DNA of 64,000 bases from Candidatus Saccharimonadota bacterium (GCA_017513905.1 JAFWMR010000010.1:1-64000); one strand, 5' to 3'; shown: positions 37,628 to 47,640, counted from the stretch's first letter. Notes: generated by a model from the sequence alone, not told the origin. Program-made: numbers and translations.

Positions 37628-37765
37628 GTCTAGTCATACTACGGTCACTGTCTAGACAAAACCAACATAGCAGTCGGAAGTTACGTCATTTACTTCCTTC
37701 TGCCAAGAGCCTTAAAAGTTTGGGCTCACATAAATGACTCTAAGATTAAAATCAAGGAGTTGTCT
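37628..37765 (+). promoter_or_regulatory. Structured 138-base leader of the 83-aa gene (candidate cis-regulatory RNA)
   Basis: Three stem-loops can form: GTCTAG/CTAGAC (37628-37657), GCAG plus GGAAGT with ACTTCC plus CTGC (37670-37703), and GAGCC/GGCTC (37707-37727). AAGGAG and the start codon follow. No known riboswitch class was recognised. Confidence 0.5.
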
Positions 37766-38017
37766 ATGAAAAACAATAAAACTAAATCTGAGCGCGTCGA
37801 AGTAATGGCCCTCTTCGGGTACGAGATGACGCCGTGTCAACCGCTTTCATACAAAAGGCGGGGCGAATCAGAAGTTGAAGTCACGGAGCTTCTCCGTACT
37901 CACATCAAGTTCGTCGGCACAACAGCGCATCATATCTTCGACATAATCGCTGGCCAAGCTAGATATATGTTGGAGTTCAACTCAACAGATCTTAGCTGGC
38001 ACCTAACAAGCGTTTAG
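37766..38017 (+). CDS. Small unknown protein of 83 residues
   Basis: A soluble mixed alpha/beta protein with no recognised family. The ATG at 37766 has AAGGAG at the right spacing; the in-frame TTG at 37760 is rejected. It has a long structured leader, its own promoter and a strong terminator, which argues that it is a real regulated gene. Confidence 0.65.
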   Translation: MKNNKTKSERVEVMALFGYEMTPCQPLSYKRRGESEVEVTELLRTHIKFVGTTAHHIFDIIAGQARYMLEFNSTDLSWHLTSV

Positions 38018-38026
38018 CCCAGATTA

Positions 38027-38063
38027 GAAAGCCCCCCCTTAAAAAAGGGGGATCTTTCTTTTT
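38027..38063 (+). terminator. Terminator of the 83-aa gene
   Basis: GAAAG and CCCCC pair with GGGGG and CTTTC around an A-rich loop, followed by TTTTT. Confidence 0.85.
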
Positions 38064-38070
38064 CAATTAT

Positions 38071-38721
38071 CTAGAAGAATCTAAACCTATCAAGAGGGAA
38101 CAAACGGACGATTACCGGTCCTGCAATTCTACAATAGGGAACGGTACCAAGACCATTACGGCTATCGTAACTATTGGAACCCTCGCGATTATCGCCCGAT
38201 ACGAATAATTCACCCTCCGGCACAATAATATCAATTTCTCCGCTCGTATGTTCTTTTGGTCCATCATCTTCAGCCTTACGCCATTCCGTATCATACACAA
38301 ATCCGTCGCGATGTTCCTCATTATAAATAGTCATTACACCATCCTTTACTTGAACCCTTTCGCCAGGAAAAGCAATTACCCGTTTAATAATATACTGATC
38401 TTTAATACCGGTTGGAGCAGCACAAGTCATTTCACCACTAGAACTGCCGTTTGCGAAAACAATAATTTCACCGCGTTTTGGGACATATTCCTGACCCAAA
38501 AAATGCGACCAAGACACGACCAAACGATTCACAATCACACGATCATCGCCAAGTAATGTTCTTTCCATACTACCACCAACAACATTATAAGATTTAAAGA
38601 CGAAAAGATTCAAAATCGTCGTACCCAAAGCGACAGCACCAACAAACAAAACCAAGCTAAAGATATCCTTAAGCAAAGGATGCTTCTGAAAAAAAGTAGC
38701 GTGACCGAATTCTTTCTCCAT
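38071..38721 (-). CDS. lepB: Signal peptidase I
   Basis: Cleaves signal peptides of exported proteins. The protein has 216 residues from the ATG at 38721; an upstream ATG at 38745 would overlap the -10 box and is rejected. One N-terminal membrane helix (21-43) precedes the catalytic Ser51 in GGSMERTL and Lys113 in IIKRVIAFPGE; SGDNREGSNSYDSR follows. TGCTATAAT ends 9 bases before the ATG, giving about 3 bases of leader. Confidence 0.94.
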   Translation of the reverse strand: MEKEFGHATFFQKHPLLKDIFSLVLFVGAVALGTTILNLFVFKSYNVVGGSMERTLLGDDRVIVNRLVVSWSHFLGQEYVPKRGEIIVFANGSSSGEMTCAAPTGIKDQYIIKRVIAFPGERVQVKDGVMTIYNEEHRDGFVYDTEWRKAEDDGPKEHTSGEIDIIVPEGELFVSGDNREGSNSYDSRNGLGTVPYCRIAGPVIVRLFPLDRFRFF

Positions 38722-38812
38722 ACGAAGTCTATTATAGCACAACAAAAAGCGCTTATGTAATTTATTTAACTTTTAAGTTTTCTTTTATGTTTTCTGATAT
38801 AATATATACCAA

Positions 38813-39601
38813 ATGGCATCAGATTTCATATTTATTCGCAAAGGCCGTAACGCCCTATCTACATTCCTACACTTTGCTCTTAATATCTTATTGGGCGTCG
38901 GTTCCGTATTCGTCACAATCGTATCTGGTTCATGGATTATCGGTTTCGTCTTAGTTCTACTCAGCAAATGGCGCATGTTCGCCGTCCGACCACGCTACCT
39001 ATGGCTCAATATTAAAAGTAATCTAGTAGATCTCATCGTCGGATTTAGTTTTGTTTTGTTAGCGTATTTTTCCGGATCCACAGTCCTACCAGTCCACTAT
39101 ATACTTGCAGCTAGCTATGCTTTCTGGCTGACCATCATCAAACCGAAAACTGCAGAATCCTGGACGCTAGTCCAAGCCCTCTGTGCAACCTTTCTCGGTA
39201 CAACTGCTGCCAGCATCATGTGCGCCAGCTTCAGTTCTGCCATACTAGTCATTTTAGAGTTCATCATCGGCTATAGTGCCACCAGGCATGTTCTAGCACA
39301 AAATGACAATATGAACGATGCCGGCTACCCGGCCCTCATCTTTGGCACTATTTTCGCCGAAATCGCATTGCTTTGTCATTCGTGGCTCATCGTATACACC
39401 TTCACAAATGCAGGTATTATCATCCCGCAGTTATCCGTTATACTCACCATTTTTAGTTTCATGGCTGAACGCATTCTTCGCTCCGTTGAAAAACATGACG
39501 GACAGTTCCGTCTCAAAGACATTACGGCTCCACTCATATTCAGTTTGATAGTTTTATCTGTCATTATTATCGGTTTTAGCGAACCAATATTCAACGTTTA
39601 A
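38813..39601 (+). CDS. Polytopic membrane protein, unknown
   Basis: A 262-residue protein with about seven hydrophobic helices and few polar loops. It shows no recognised transporter motif. TGATATAAT (38795-38803) ends 9 bases before the ATG, so the leader is about 3 bases. The htrA gene follows after 17 bases with its own GGAGG, and the two may be cotranscribed. Confidence 0.65.
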   Translation: MASDFIFIRKGRNALSTFLHFALNILLGVGSVFVTIVSGSWIIGFVLVLLSKWRMFAVRPRYLWLNIKSNLVDLIVGFSFVLLAYFSGSTVLPVHYILAASYAFWLTIIKPKTAESWTLVQALCATFLGTTAASIMCASFSSAILVILEFIIGYSATRHVLAQNDNMNDAGYPALIFGTIFAEIALLCHSWLIVYTFTNAGIIIPQLSVILTIFSFMAERILRSVEKHDGQFRLKDITAPLIFSLIVLSVIIIGFSEPIFNV

Positions 39602-39618
39602 TAAACAAAGGAGGTTAT

Positions 39619-40791
39619 ATGCAAGAAGCAACCATTATTAAAGATGTAGAAAAAACATCAAAGAAAAAAGGCAACGGTGTCGCAACCGCCGCTATTGTCT
39701 TATCAATCATTGCAATTATCTGTTCAACATTTATCGCATTCCTCGCGCTAGGTGTCATTGCTGTCTCTCCTCTCTACGACGATAGAACAGGGTTTGTTTC
39801 CGAATTTGCCGCAGACGGCAACTCAGCAAATTTCACCGAAGGATCCATCGCCGAAGTCGCCAACCGCGTATCTTCTTCAGTCGTTTCCATCATTACTGAA
39901 ATCAAGACTACAAGCTATAATTTCTTTTACGGCCAGACAGAGTCTACTGGTGAAGCAGCCGGTACCGGCATCATCGTCTCGAAGGACGGCTATATTCTCA
40001 CTAACAAACACGTTATAGAAGGCGCAACAAAAATATATGTCGTCCTAGACGACGGAACGGTCTATAAAGACGTCAAGCTCGTCGGCACAGATCCGCTCAA
40101 TGATGTAGCCTTCCTAAAAATCGAAGATGTGGATGATTTAGCCGCCGCAACACTAGGAGACTCAAAGACTATTACCGTCGGCGAACAAGTGATTGCCATA
40201 GGTAATGCCCTCGGTCAATATCAAAACACGGTCACATCCGGCATAATTTCCGGCACCGGCCGCTCTCTTACAGCTACAGATTCATCATATCAAAATGCAG
40301 AAACTCTCACCGATATGATTCAAACTGACGCCGCAATCAACTCCGGCAACTCAGGCGGACCACTCGTCAACGCAGCCGGCGAAGTCATTGGCATTAATAC
40401 CGCAGTATCATCCGGCAATAATATTGGTTTTGCCATTCCAATTGCTTCAGTTAAAGGCATGCTAAATTCCATCCTTGCATCGGGCGAAGCTAAGCGCGCC
40501 TACGCTGGCATATCTTACGCAGGCATTGATGCGTCCATAGCAATAGAAAATGATCTTGACTCTACTTTCGGTGCCTACGTTTCGAGTGTAATTAAAGGCT
40601 CACCAGCTGAAAAAGCAGGGCTCAAGAAAGAAGACATTATCTTGGCGGTTGATGGTATCAAAATCGGCGCCTCAACATCACTCGGCACGCTCCTCGGCGA
40701 GCATTCAGCTGGCGACACAATTACACTCACAATTCTTCGCGACAACAATAAGTCGACCGTTACCCTCACCTTAGCCGAGTACACTGAATAA
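39619..40791 (+). CDS. HtrA/DegP-type membrane-anchored serine protease with PDZ domain
   Basis: A 390-residue protease. A membrane helix at about 22-50 anchors a trypsin-like domain with the triad His131 (TNKHV), Asp162 (LNDVAF) and Ser245 (GNSGGPL). A C-terminal PDZ domain follows with SPAEKAGLKKEDIILAVDG. The likely role is quality control of envelope proteins. Its last 21 bases overlap the convergent prmC gene. Confidence 0.95.
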   Translation: MQEATIIKDVEKTSKKKGNGVATAAIVLSIIAIICSTFIAFLALGVIAVSPLYDDRTGFVSEFAADGNSANFTEGSIAEVANRVSSSVVSIITEIKTTSYNFFYGQTESTGEAAGTGIIVSKDGYILTNKHVIEGATKIYVVLDDGTVYKDVKLVGTDPLNDVAFLKIEDVDDLAAATLGDSKTITVGEQVIAIGNALGQYQNTVTSGIISGTGRSLTATDSSYQNAETLTDMIQTDAAINSGNSGGPLVNAAGEVIGINTAVSSGNNIGFAIPIASVKGMLNSILASGEAKRAYAGISYAGIDASIAIENDLDSTFGAYVSSVIKGSPAEKAGLKKEDIILAVDGIKIGASTSLGTLLGEHSAGDTITLTILRDNNKSTVTLTLAEYTE

Positions 40792-41427
40792 GATTTGATA
40801 CCCTCGAGTCTCAAGGCATCTCATGCCTTGAGATTTTGCTCTCTCTTTCACTTTATCATGTTGTACAGGGTCAGCTTCAATCACTAAATATTTGGCTCTA
40901 TCTTTTACCTGTCCTAACAACCTATAGATTAACCCTAGACCACCGTCTTCCGCATATAAAGCCAAATTTGGTTCATATTCTACTCCAGAAATCCATGACC
41001 AGTTTTTATCAACATATGGCAAATTCGCCACAACCACATCGAAATCTCCATGAATATCTTCAAGAAGATTACTTTCAAAAAAATCGATATCGACACCATA
41101 CTTGCGTGCATTTGTAATAGCAACATCTAAAGCCGGCTTAGAAACATCGGAAGCAGCCACTGAGGCTTCTGGAAGTTCTAATTTTAGAGTCACGGCGACA
41201 CATCCGCTGCCCGTCCCAACATCAAGTATCCTCGGTCTATCTGGTAAAACCCTCCTAGGAACAATGACGCCAGGAAGATACTGCACACCCGCCAAACTCA
41301 ATACTATCTCTACAATAGTCTCAGTTTCGGGTCGAGGAATCAGAACATCACGGGTGACCAAAAATTCACGCCCATAAAACTCCTTAAACCCGTCTTTATA
41401 CGCTTTCGGAAATGAGCCCTCGCTCAT
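40771..41427 (-). CDS. prmC: PrmC/HemK-like release factor glutamine methyltransferase, short form
   Basis: Methylates the Gln of the GGQ motif in release factors, which fits its overlap with prfA. At 218 residues it lacks most of the N-terminal helical domain of the usual 280-residue Prm[12 protein letters not shown], the SAM motif [12 protein letters not shown] and the active-site motif are present, but the NPPY motif reads NLPY. The ATG lies within the end of prfA. Confidence 0.87.
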   Translation of the reverse strand: MSEGSFPKAYKDGFKEFYGREFLVTRDVLIPRPETETIVEIVLSLAGVQYLPGVIVPRRVLPDRPRILDVGTGSGCVAVTLKLELPEASVAASDVSKPALDVAITNARKYGVDIDFFESNLLEDIHGDFDVVVANLPYVDKNWSWISGVEYEPNLALYAEDGGLGLIYRLLGQVKDRAKYLVIEADPVQHDKVKERAKSQGMRCLETRGYQILFSVLG

Positions 41428-42448
41428 ATTTCCTCAACTCCTCAACAATATCCTCAATATCACCATCCATCGCAGAGCCGATATTACTACGCGAATAATG
41501 AATTCTATGATCCGTAATCCTGTCTTGCGGGAAATTATATGTACGAATCTTTTCGCTACGATCGCCAGTACCAATCAAGGATTTTCTAGCCTCAGAAGCA
41601 TTCTTGCGTTCTTCTTCACGTTGCTTCTCAACCAAGCGAGTGCGTAACACCGCCATCGCTTTTTCTTTATTCTGTCGCTGACTACGTTCATCCTGCATAG
41701 CTACCACAATTCCGCTTGGTAGATGTGTAATCCTTACCGCTGAGTTCGTCGTATTAACACTCTGACCACCGTGTCCGCCAGAATGATAAATATCAATACG
41801 CAAGTCTTCTTCACGAATCTCTATGTCTTTTTCTTCGGCTTCTGGTAAAACAGCAACGGTTACAGTTGATGTATGAATGCGCCCCTGGCTTTCCGTCACC
41901 GGCACACGTTGGACACGATGAACGCCACCTTCAAACTTCATATGCCCATAAGCATCATCACCCATAATCTTAAAAATCACTTCTTTCATTCCGCCTGCTT
42001 CGTTTTCGTTCTGAGAAATCAGTTCCGCTCTAAGACCAATTCTTTCAGCATAGCGCAAGTACATTCTATATAATTCTCCGGCAAAAAGCGACGCTTCGTC
42101 ACCGCCAGCCCCTGCGCGAATTTCAATAATTGCAGGTCGATCATCAAGAGGATCTTTAGGTAATAGTTTCTCTTCTAAGTCGGCCTTTTCATTTTCTATT
42201 TTACTTATCAACTCTGCCTCATCAGCCCTTGCAAGATCACCTAACTCTGGATCATCAAGTAGAGCCTTCGTTTCATCCAACGATTTTTCATCAGCCAAAA
42301 TCTGCGCATGCAATTCCAAAATATCAGCAAGTTCAGCGCCGCGCTTAGATTTATTTGCAAACTCAGGATCAGCATATGCGTCTGGACGCGCCAAAAATCT
42401 CTGAATTTCATCACGTTCTTTTTCCAAACTCAAAAAATCATATTCCAT
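41396..42448 (-). CDS. prfA: Peptide chain release factor 1
   Basis: Recognises UAA and UAG. The 350-residue protein has the [15 protein letters not shown] segment with the PxT-type anticodon motif and the catalytic GGHGGQSVN. The start at 42448 is chosen because the upstream ATG (42457) lies in the -10 box TGATATAAT, which ends 7 bases before 42448; the mRNA is thus leaderless. It overlaps prmC by 32 bases. Confidence 0.95.
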   Translation of the reverse strand: MEYDFLSLEKERDEIQRFLARPDAYADPEFANKSKRGAELADILELHAQILADEKSLDETKALLDDPELGDLARADEAELISKIENEKADLEEKLLPKDPLDDRPAIIEIRAGAGGDEASLFAGELYRMYLRYAERIGLRAELISQNENEAGGMKEVIFKIMGDDAYGHMKFEGGVHRVQRVPVTESQGRIHTSTVTVAVLPEAEEKDIEIREEDLRIDIYHSGGHGGQSVNTTNSAVRITHLPSGIVVAMQDERSQRQNKEKAMAVLRTRLVEKQREEERKNASEARKSLIGTGDRSEKIRTYNFPQDRITDHRIHYSRSNIGSAMDGDIEDIVEELRKYERGLISESV

Positions 42449-42509
42449 ACACAACATTATATCATAAATTAATGTTCCACTTTTGCCACTAGCATGTTAC
42501 AATACAAGT

Positions 42510-44870
42510 ATGCTTAACCATATTAATAATTCTTTTCGTAAAGGTGACACTTTAATTGAAGTCATGCTCGCCGTTGGTGTATTTGGACTAGTGGTAGTAG
42601 GAGCCATTTCACTAATGAACCGCGGCTTAGCCACAGCACAAAATACACTGGAAGTAACAATGGCCCGCCAGGAAATTGATACACAAGCTGAAGTCTTGCG
42701 TTTCCTTCAAAACGCTTATATTTCGACTAAGGACGCTCTCTCGGACGATTACTGCGGCAATCCAAAGTCCTACCGTGATATTTGGAAGTGCATTACTAGC
42801 GACACACACGTTTATGCATACGACAAAATCGCCGTAGCTGACCCAAATTTTTACACTCGTACCACTGAAGCAGGAATGAGTTGCGACGATCTCTTCCGTG
42901 TGGGCAACCAGACTGCTTTCTCGATTCCAGACAAATCTTTCATTCTTAATCCGCGCACCCTTGGTATTACCGATATCGATACTTCCGATCCCGCTACCGC
43001 TCAAGCAGCTCAAGACGCAGTTACTAATAGATTGAAGCAAATCATTGGCAGTACATCTATAGTCACTACCACTGGCACTTATCCACGTCTCCTTTATAAT
43101 GCTACAGGTAACGAGAACATGTCCGACGCAGAAATAGACAGCACGGGTAAACTTATCACTAAAGATAGCCAGAAAACACTCAATAATGCTGAAGGTATCT
43201 GGGTAACAGCTATAGCCTCCGAGTCAGGCGTAGAATGCGTGGACGAATCAAGCCCCACAGGTAAGTCCATCCGACCAGATTACTACGACTTTCATATTCA
43301 GACTTGCTGGGATTCCGTAGCCGGCAATATGCCATCCACGATCAACTCCACCGTAAGATTATTCAACCCAGATCAAGTCTCCTTAACCTCAAAGAAAAAT
43401 ACCCTCACGTTCGACAACGCCAACTGGGAAGAATACGGCACTCGCACTGACCACACTGGCGAATCATATATCGGTGGCACTTGCAGCACTCAACCTCAAA
43501 ACTACAACTACGACCACGTTGTCGCAGAGTCAAACACCGACGGCTCCGTCAACGTTACTTTCTCCGGTTATACTAATTATGCAATGGACGAAGGCATCAA
43601 ACATACGATTGAGGGCATCAACCATTTCACAATCGACATGGATATCGATTCGTCCAACATTATACCCCATCCGGGCGGCACGCTTACAATTGCTCTCGGT
43701 CCAGTCAAGGCAGAAATTGGCGTAAACGGGGCCGTAACCATATCTGCTACCGGCGGCGCAAGCGAAAGTGCTACTCTATCCGGTTTTCACCTCTTACTTG
43801 AAAAGAACGGGACTTCTTACAAAGTATGTATTACCACCGCCAACAAATGCGTAAGCACTTCAGGAGACTCTGCCAGCGCTACTATTGATTACAATTTTCA
43901 ACACGGTTCGCATGCTTGCCCTTGTATTTCTAAAGTTTTCCTAACCAACATCATGATGGTTAACCACGACGCCGGTGCGTCAATTGAAGCCGGAGACTGT
44001 GTTAGGTATACCGTTGTGCCACCACCACCAGATCCACCAGCTCCTACTGAAACATTTACCCTAACACTAAACGCCAACGGGGGATCGTTTGCCGCCTCGG
44101 CCATCAGATCAGCTAGCTGTACTGCATCCGGTAGTGTTGTCCCAAGCTGCCAAGTAGGAGTACCAAACACGACGCCAACCAACGGAACCAAACAATTCTT
44201 GGGCTGGGCAAGCAGTCCATCAGCAACAACAAGCGAATACGGGTCTGGGCAACGAATTCAATTATCTCAAGACAAAACAATCTACGCGGTTTGGAAGACC
44301 GAACTCGAAGCCTCCAGCGTCTTTATTGTCACCACATGGAATAGCAGAAACTCAGATATCGATTCTCACTTACTCCGTGGAAATATGCACATAAGTTTCC
44401 GTAATAAAAGTTATGGCGAAGACGTCACTCTCCAAGACGGGAATATCGTCAAGCAGTTTTTCCTAGACGTCGACGCCTTGAGCTCCACGAACTATGATTC
44501 GTCAACGGATAGGAACTGTGGCTCAAACTGTGGCGACGGATACATAGAAGTCATCGCAATGAGAAAACTCAGACCCGCTACTTACCAGTTCTATACACAC
44601 GACTGGAATGGACACGCCGGCGGAGAAGGAAGGCTCAGCAATAGTAACCTAACCGTCAGAATTTATAAAGGCGAGGCAAGTGCTGGAATTGGACAATTCC
44701 CTAGAAATGTTGCACCTATAGCTACATTAAAATATGATGATATAATGAGGTCGCATAGCCAATATAACGGCAAAGACATCTCCTGGTTCGTCTGCACGAT
44801 CGAAATCACAGAAAACGCAGAAGTTAAAGTTGTGTCGAAAAAACAAATTACATCGGGTGAGCCACAATAG
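42510..44870 (+). CDS. Large prepilin-like surface protein with an InlB-type repeat
   Basis: A 786-residue protein that starts as a type IV pilin: prepilin peptidase site after Gly12, then DTLIEVMLAVGVFGLVVVGA with Glu at +5. A large extracellular domain follows with several cysteines. Near residue 520 a Pro-rich linker leads into a Listeria-Bacteroides repeat (LNANGG ... FLGWA ... TIYAVWK), and near residue 605 TWNSRNSDIDSHL begins a C-terminal domain. TGTTACAAT ends 6 bases before the ATG (leaderless). It is probably a minor pilin-adhesin for host contact; this is inferred. Confidence 0.82.
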   Translation: MLNHINNSFRKGDTLIEVMLAVGVFGLVVVGAISLMNRGLATAQNTLEVTMARQEIDTQAEVLRFLQNAYISTKDALSDDYCGNPKSYRDIWKCITSDTHVYAYDKIAVADPNFYTRTTEAGMSCDDLFRVGNQTAFSIPDKSFILNPRTLGITDIDTSDPATAQAAQDAVTNRLKQIIGSTSIVTTTGTYPRLLYNATGNENMSDAEIDSTGKLITKDSQKTLNNAEGIWVTAIASESGVECVDESSPTGKSIRPDYYDFHIQTCWDSVAGNMPSTINSTVRLFNPDQVSLTSKKNTLTFDNANWEEYGTRTDHTGESYIGGTCSTQPQNYNYDHVVAESNTDGSVNVTFSGYTNYAMDEGIKHTIEGINHFTIDMDIDSSNIIPHPGGTLTIALGPVKAEIGVNGAVTISATGGASESATLSGFHLLLEKNGTSYKVCITTANKCVSTSGDSASATIDYNFQHGSHACPCISKVFLTNIMMVNHDAGASIEAGDCVRYTVVPPPPDPPAPTETFTLTLNANGGSFAASAIRSASCTASGSVVPSCQVGVPNTTPTNGTKQFLGWASSPSATTSEYGSGQRIQLSQDKTIYAVWKTELEASSVFIVTTWNSRNSDIDSHLLRGNMHISFRNKSYGEDVTLQDGNIVKQFFLDVDALSSTNYDSSTDRNCGSNCGDGYIEVIAMRKLRPATYQFYTHDWNGHAGGEGRLSNSNLTVRIYKGEASAGIGQFPRNVAPIATLKYDDIMRSHSQYNGKDISWFVCTIEITENAEVKVVSKKQITSGEPQ

Positions 44871-44888
44871 TAAAGCTTCTTGAACTCA

Positions 44889-44917
44889 GAGCCACCGCCA
44901 TAAGCGGTGGCTCTTTT
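44889..44917 (+). terminator. Terminator of the pilin-adhesin gene
   Basis: Ten-base-pair stem GAGCCACCGC/GCGGTGGCTC with a five-base loop and TTTT. Confidence 0.88.
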
Positions 44918-44965
44918 ATGTAATATTTAGGTGACTATTCGGACGCAAAATGTATATATTCTTTA

Positions 44966-44995
44966 TTGACACGGGCATGTTTCAAAAAGTATAAT
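44966..44995 (+). promoter_or_regulatory. Promoter of the 721-aa surface protein
   Basis: TTGACA (44966-44971) and TATAAT (44990-44995), 18 bases apart. The leader is about 41 bases. Confidence 0.75.
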
Positions 44996-45042
44996 AAACA
45001 TAAGTAGGTTATAAATTTTTACTAATAAGGGTTAGTACTAAA

Positions 45043-47208
45043 ATGCACAAATTCAAAACATTCATTAGTGGAAGCCTTCTTTTGCTTCTTACTTTTCTTT
45101 CTGGAGCACTTTTATCTTCGCCAAATACACATGCCGAAGAATCCGATATGGGCTTCAACGTAGTCGTCCCTACTTCATGCTCTCTTTCTGCTAATAATGT
45201 CTCCCTTTCTGAGACTATTAATCCAGGTCAATCTAAGTCAATCGGTACTGCTAAAATCAATGCGGTTTGTAATGACCCAAATGGATTAGCTATTTATGCC
45301 GTAGGCTATACAGATGATACCTATGGTAAAGATGTTCTTACTACCGATCTTACTACTCCAGACCATAGCTACGATATTCCTACTAATACTAACTCAGAAG
45401 GCGATGCTGAATCTGGTTGGTCTATGCAAGTAGTCAATGATGACGACCAAGCTAACTATGACGCCACTATAGTAGATAACTTTAACAATCCGCATATCAT
45501 TCCAAAAACCTATTCTAAGATTGCTTCAAGGACTGCTCATACTGACCTAATTACTGGTACTAATTTAGATATTTCCTTCAATGCTTACATTTCTACCACT
45601 CAGCCTGCCAGTACTTATAGGGGCAAGGTGAAGTTTACGTTGGTACATCCAAGTGTTCATACTGCTCCAGAAACTCCCGTCGCCACCCCAGGTCAAATTT
45701 GCTACTATGGCAACGGTGCCGATGAAGGTTCGATGGCTTGTCAAACGACTATCGATATAAACCGTTCCACTATAGCTCTCTCTGCTAACGCCGAAGCTCA
45801 ACTCCGTGCTTCCAACTTCTCTCGCGCTGGCTACGGCTTTACTGGCTGGAACACTAAAGAAGACGGCACTGGTACTCAGTATGGCCCTATGGAGACTATT
45901 GTCTTTACGGAAGACATGAATGCAGATGGTCTTATGCTCTTCGCTAATTGGAAAGCCGCAGAAACTGGTGTAACTATGCAAACCTTTGACGCTTCCGTCT
46001 CTCCATATTCCACTATGCCAAATAATACCGTCATCGCTCTAAGAGACGAACGTGATGATGACGTCTATGCTGTCGCTAAACTAGCTGATGGCAACTGGTG
46101 GATGATCGAGAACTTAAGACTTGACTATGACGCTAATATTACTATCTCAAATACCCAAAGCAACAACAACGGTGCCTTTGGTGGGGTCTTTGCTGGCCTA
46201 GCTGAGCCAGAATCAACCAACTTCAACGACGTCACCACTGCTAACTCCCTCTACACTACCGACACTTCCTCTACCAGCCTACAGATTATCACTGGCAGTA
46301 ATCAGGGCTATCGTTTCCCACGCTACAATAACAGCAACACTGCTTCCCGCACCGCCAACAATACCACTTCTGACACTAATGTCTACGGTTATGGCAACTA
46401 CTACACTTGGTCTGCCGCTGTAGCCGATACTACAGCTTACTCCACTTACAACCAATCCGTAACCTCCACTTCTCTCTGTCCTTCTGGTTGGCATTTACCA
46501 ACTGGCGGAACTGCCGATACTACAGACTTAAAAGCCCTTAACACTGCCGTAAACTCTGGCTCTACTTCTTCAAGCACTGGGCTTCGAGCCTACCCTACCA
46601 ATCTTTTGTACTCTGGGCTCTACGATAGTTCGTCGGCCCACAACCGTGGTGTGAACGGCGACTACTGGTCTAGTACTGTCTTCAATTCCGGCGACGCTTA
46701 CTACGAGTGCCCCCTTAGTAGCTTCGTCGTCCCAGGTACGCGCGAAATCAGTAAGTACTACGGGCTAACGGTTCGCTGTCTCGCAGATATTCCTGCTTCT
46801 TCTAGCGAGCCGACCAATCCGACCAACAACGATCCTTCTTCTCCATCCAGCGATCCAAGTACTCCAACCAATAGCCCAACCAACGCTCCTTCTAACTCTC
46901 CATCTTACTCTTCTCAGTCTTATAATCCTCAAACAACCAACAGGTCTAGCTCTAACCAAACTGACGAGTTAGATAAGAATGTTAATAAGAAAGATGATAC
47001 AAAGAGTACTAGTGCTAAGTCCACCAGTACTGAACCACTTGGTGTAAAGAACTCTAGAGAAGACACTGAGAATATCGCTAGAGTCGGCGGGAATGGTGCT
47101 GAAGTATACGGTACAATAGCAATCGCTGGTGCAGCGGCGCTTGGTGCAGCTGGACTATTCTTCCTTGCTGGTAAACGCAGGAAAGATGATGAAGAAGAGG
47201 AAAAATAA
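45043..47208 (+). CDS. Secreted surface protein with InlB repeat, Fib-succ domain and C-terminal membrane anchor
   Basis: A 721-residue protein: signal peptide 1-31 (cleavage near THAEE), a beta-rich domain, an InlB-type repeat near 250-305 (GYGFTGWNTKEDGTGTQYG), then a Fibrobacter-succinogenes-type domain (DGNWWMIENLRL, CPSGWHLPT, GDYWSST, GLTVRCL). A Pro/Ser/Thr/Asn-rich stalk of about 70 residues and a final membrane helix with a basic-acidic tail (GKRRKDDEEEEK) follow. There is no LPXTG motif. Codon use favours T-ending codons more than in neighbours. Likely a cell-surface adhesin. Confidence 0.88.
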   Translation: MHKFKTFISGSLLLLLTFLSGALLSSPNTHAEESDMGFNVVVPTSCSLSANNVSLSETINPGQSKSIGTAKINAVCNDPNGLAIYAVGYTDDTYGKDVLTTDLTTPDHSYDIPTNTNSEGDAESGWSMQVVNDDDQANYDATIVDNFNNPHIIPKTYSKIASRTAHTDLITGTNLDISFNAYISTTQPASTYRGKVKFTLVHPSVHTAPETPVATPGQICYYGNGADEGSMACQTTIDINRSTIALSANAEAQLRASNFSRAGYGFTGWNTKEDGTGTQYGPMETIVFTEDMNADGLMLFANWKAAETGVTMQTFDASVSPYSTMPNNTVIALRDERDDDVYAVAKLADGNWWMIENLRLDYDANITISNTQSNNNGAFGGVFAGLAEPESTNFNDVTTANSLYTTDTSSTSLQIITGSNQGYRFPRYNNSNTASRTANNTTSDTNVYGYGNYYTWSAAVADTTAYSTYNQSVTSTSLCPSGWHLPTGGTADTTDLKALNTAVNSGSTSSSTGLRAYPTNLLYSGLYDSSSAHNRGVNGDYWSSTVFNSGDAYYECPLSSFVVPGTREISKYYGLTVRCLADIPASSSEPTNPTNNDPSSPSSDPSTPTNSPTNAPSNSPSYSSQSYNPQTTNRSSSNQTDELDKNVNKKDDTKSTSAKSTSTEPLGVKNSREDTENIARVGGNGAEVYGTIAIAGAAALGAAGLFFLAGKRRKDDEEEEK

Positions 47209-47226
47209 CAGAGTCCAAATAAAACA

Positions 47227-47250
47227 AACCCCTCGCAAAAGCGAGGGGTT
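47227..47250 (+). terminator. Terminator hairpin of the surface protein gene
   Basis: Stem AACCCCTCGC/GCGAGGGGTT with an AAAA loop. The T run is short. Confidence 0.7.
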
Positions 47251-47602
47251 AAATATTAAACACTATACATAATAATCCCGCTCAAAATCAATTAAGGCAG
47301 CACTTGGAACACTGTACGGTTAATTTGCCCGATATTATTCTTTCAAAAACTACAAAACCCCTGATTAACAGGGGCCTTGTAGCGAGCGACAACGTATCGT
47401 TATTGCACATGTTTCTGGTGGGGGCGAATTGGGCAGGCATTAACAATCTATAGAGATGAAATAAAAAACAAGCTAGTCAGTCCATAAACTAATATTTAGA
47501 ATACGTCAAATATCATTAATTGGGGTAGCTATTCGGTTTGTCGACCCTATTTCGACAAAAATTGTCGTATATTACCTCTGTTATTATTCTTTTGTTACAT
47601 CC
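47251..47602. other. Intergenic stretch without a recognised gene
   Basis: No open frame with a ribosome-binding site is visible. A hairpin CCCCTG/CAGGGG at 47358-47374, read on the minus strand, is followed by TTTTG and could end a minus-strand RNA. TGGTGGGGGCG near 47426 resembles a reversed tRNA end, but no tRNA or tmRNA fold could be built from it. The stretch may hold decayed sequence. Confidence 0.4.
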
Positions 47603-47605
47603 ATA

Positions 47606-47634
47606 TTGACAAAAATAAGCATATGTGCTATAAT
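47606..47634 (+). promoter_or_regulatory. Consensus promoter of the 184-aa gene
   Basis: Perfect TTGACA (47606-47611) and TATAAT (47629-47634) with 17-base spacing and a TGC extended element, the strongest promoter in the window. The 16 bases around its -35 (47603-47618) recur exactly at 52692-52707. Confidence 0.85.
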
Positions 47635-47640
47635 GTAAAT

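Noticed and set aside
45043-47208. LPTGG in the surface protein as a sortase signal
   Set aside because: It lies in the middle of the Fib-succ domain (GWHLPTGG) and is not followed by a membrane helix and basic tail.
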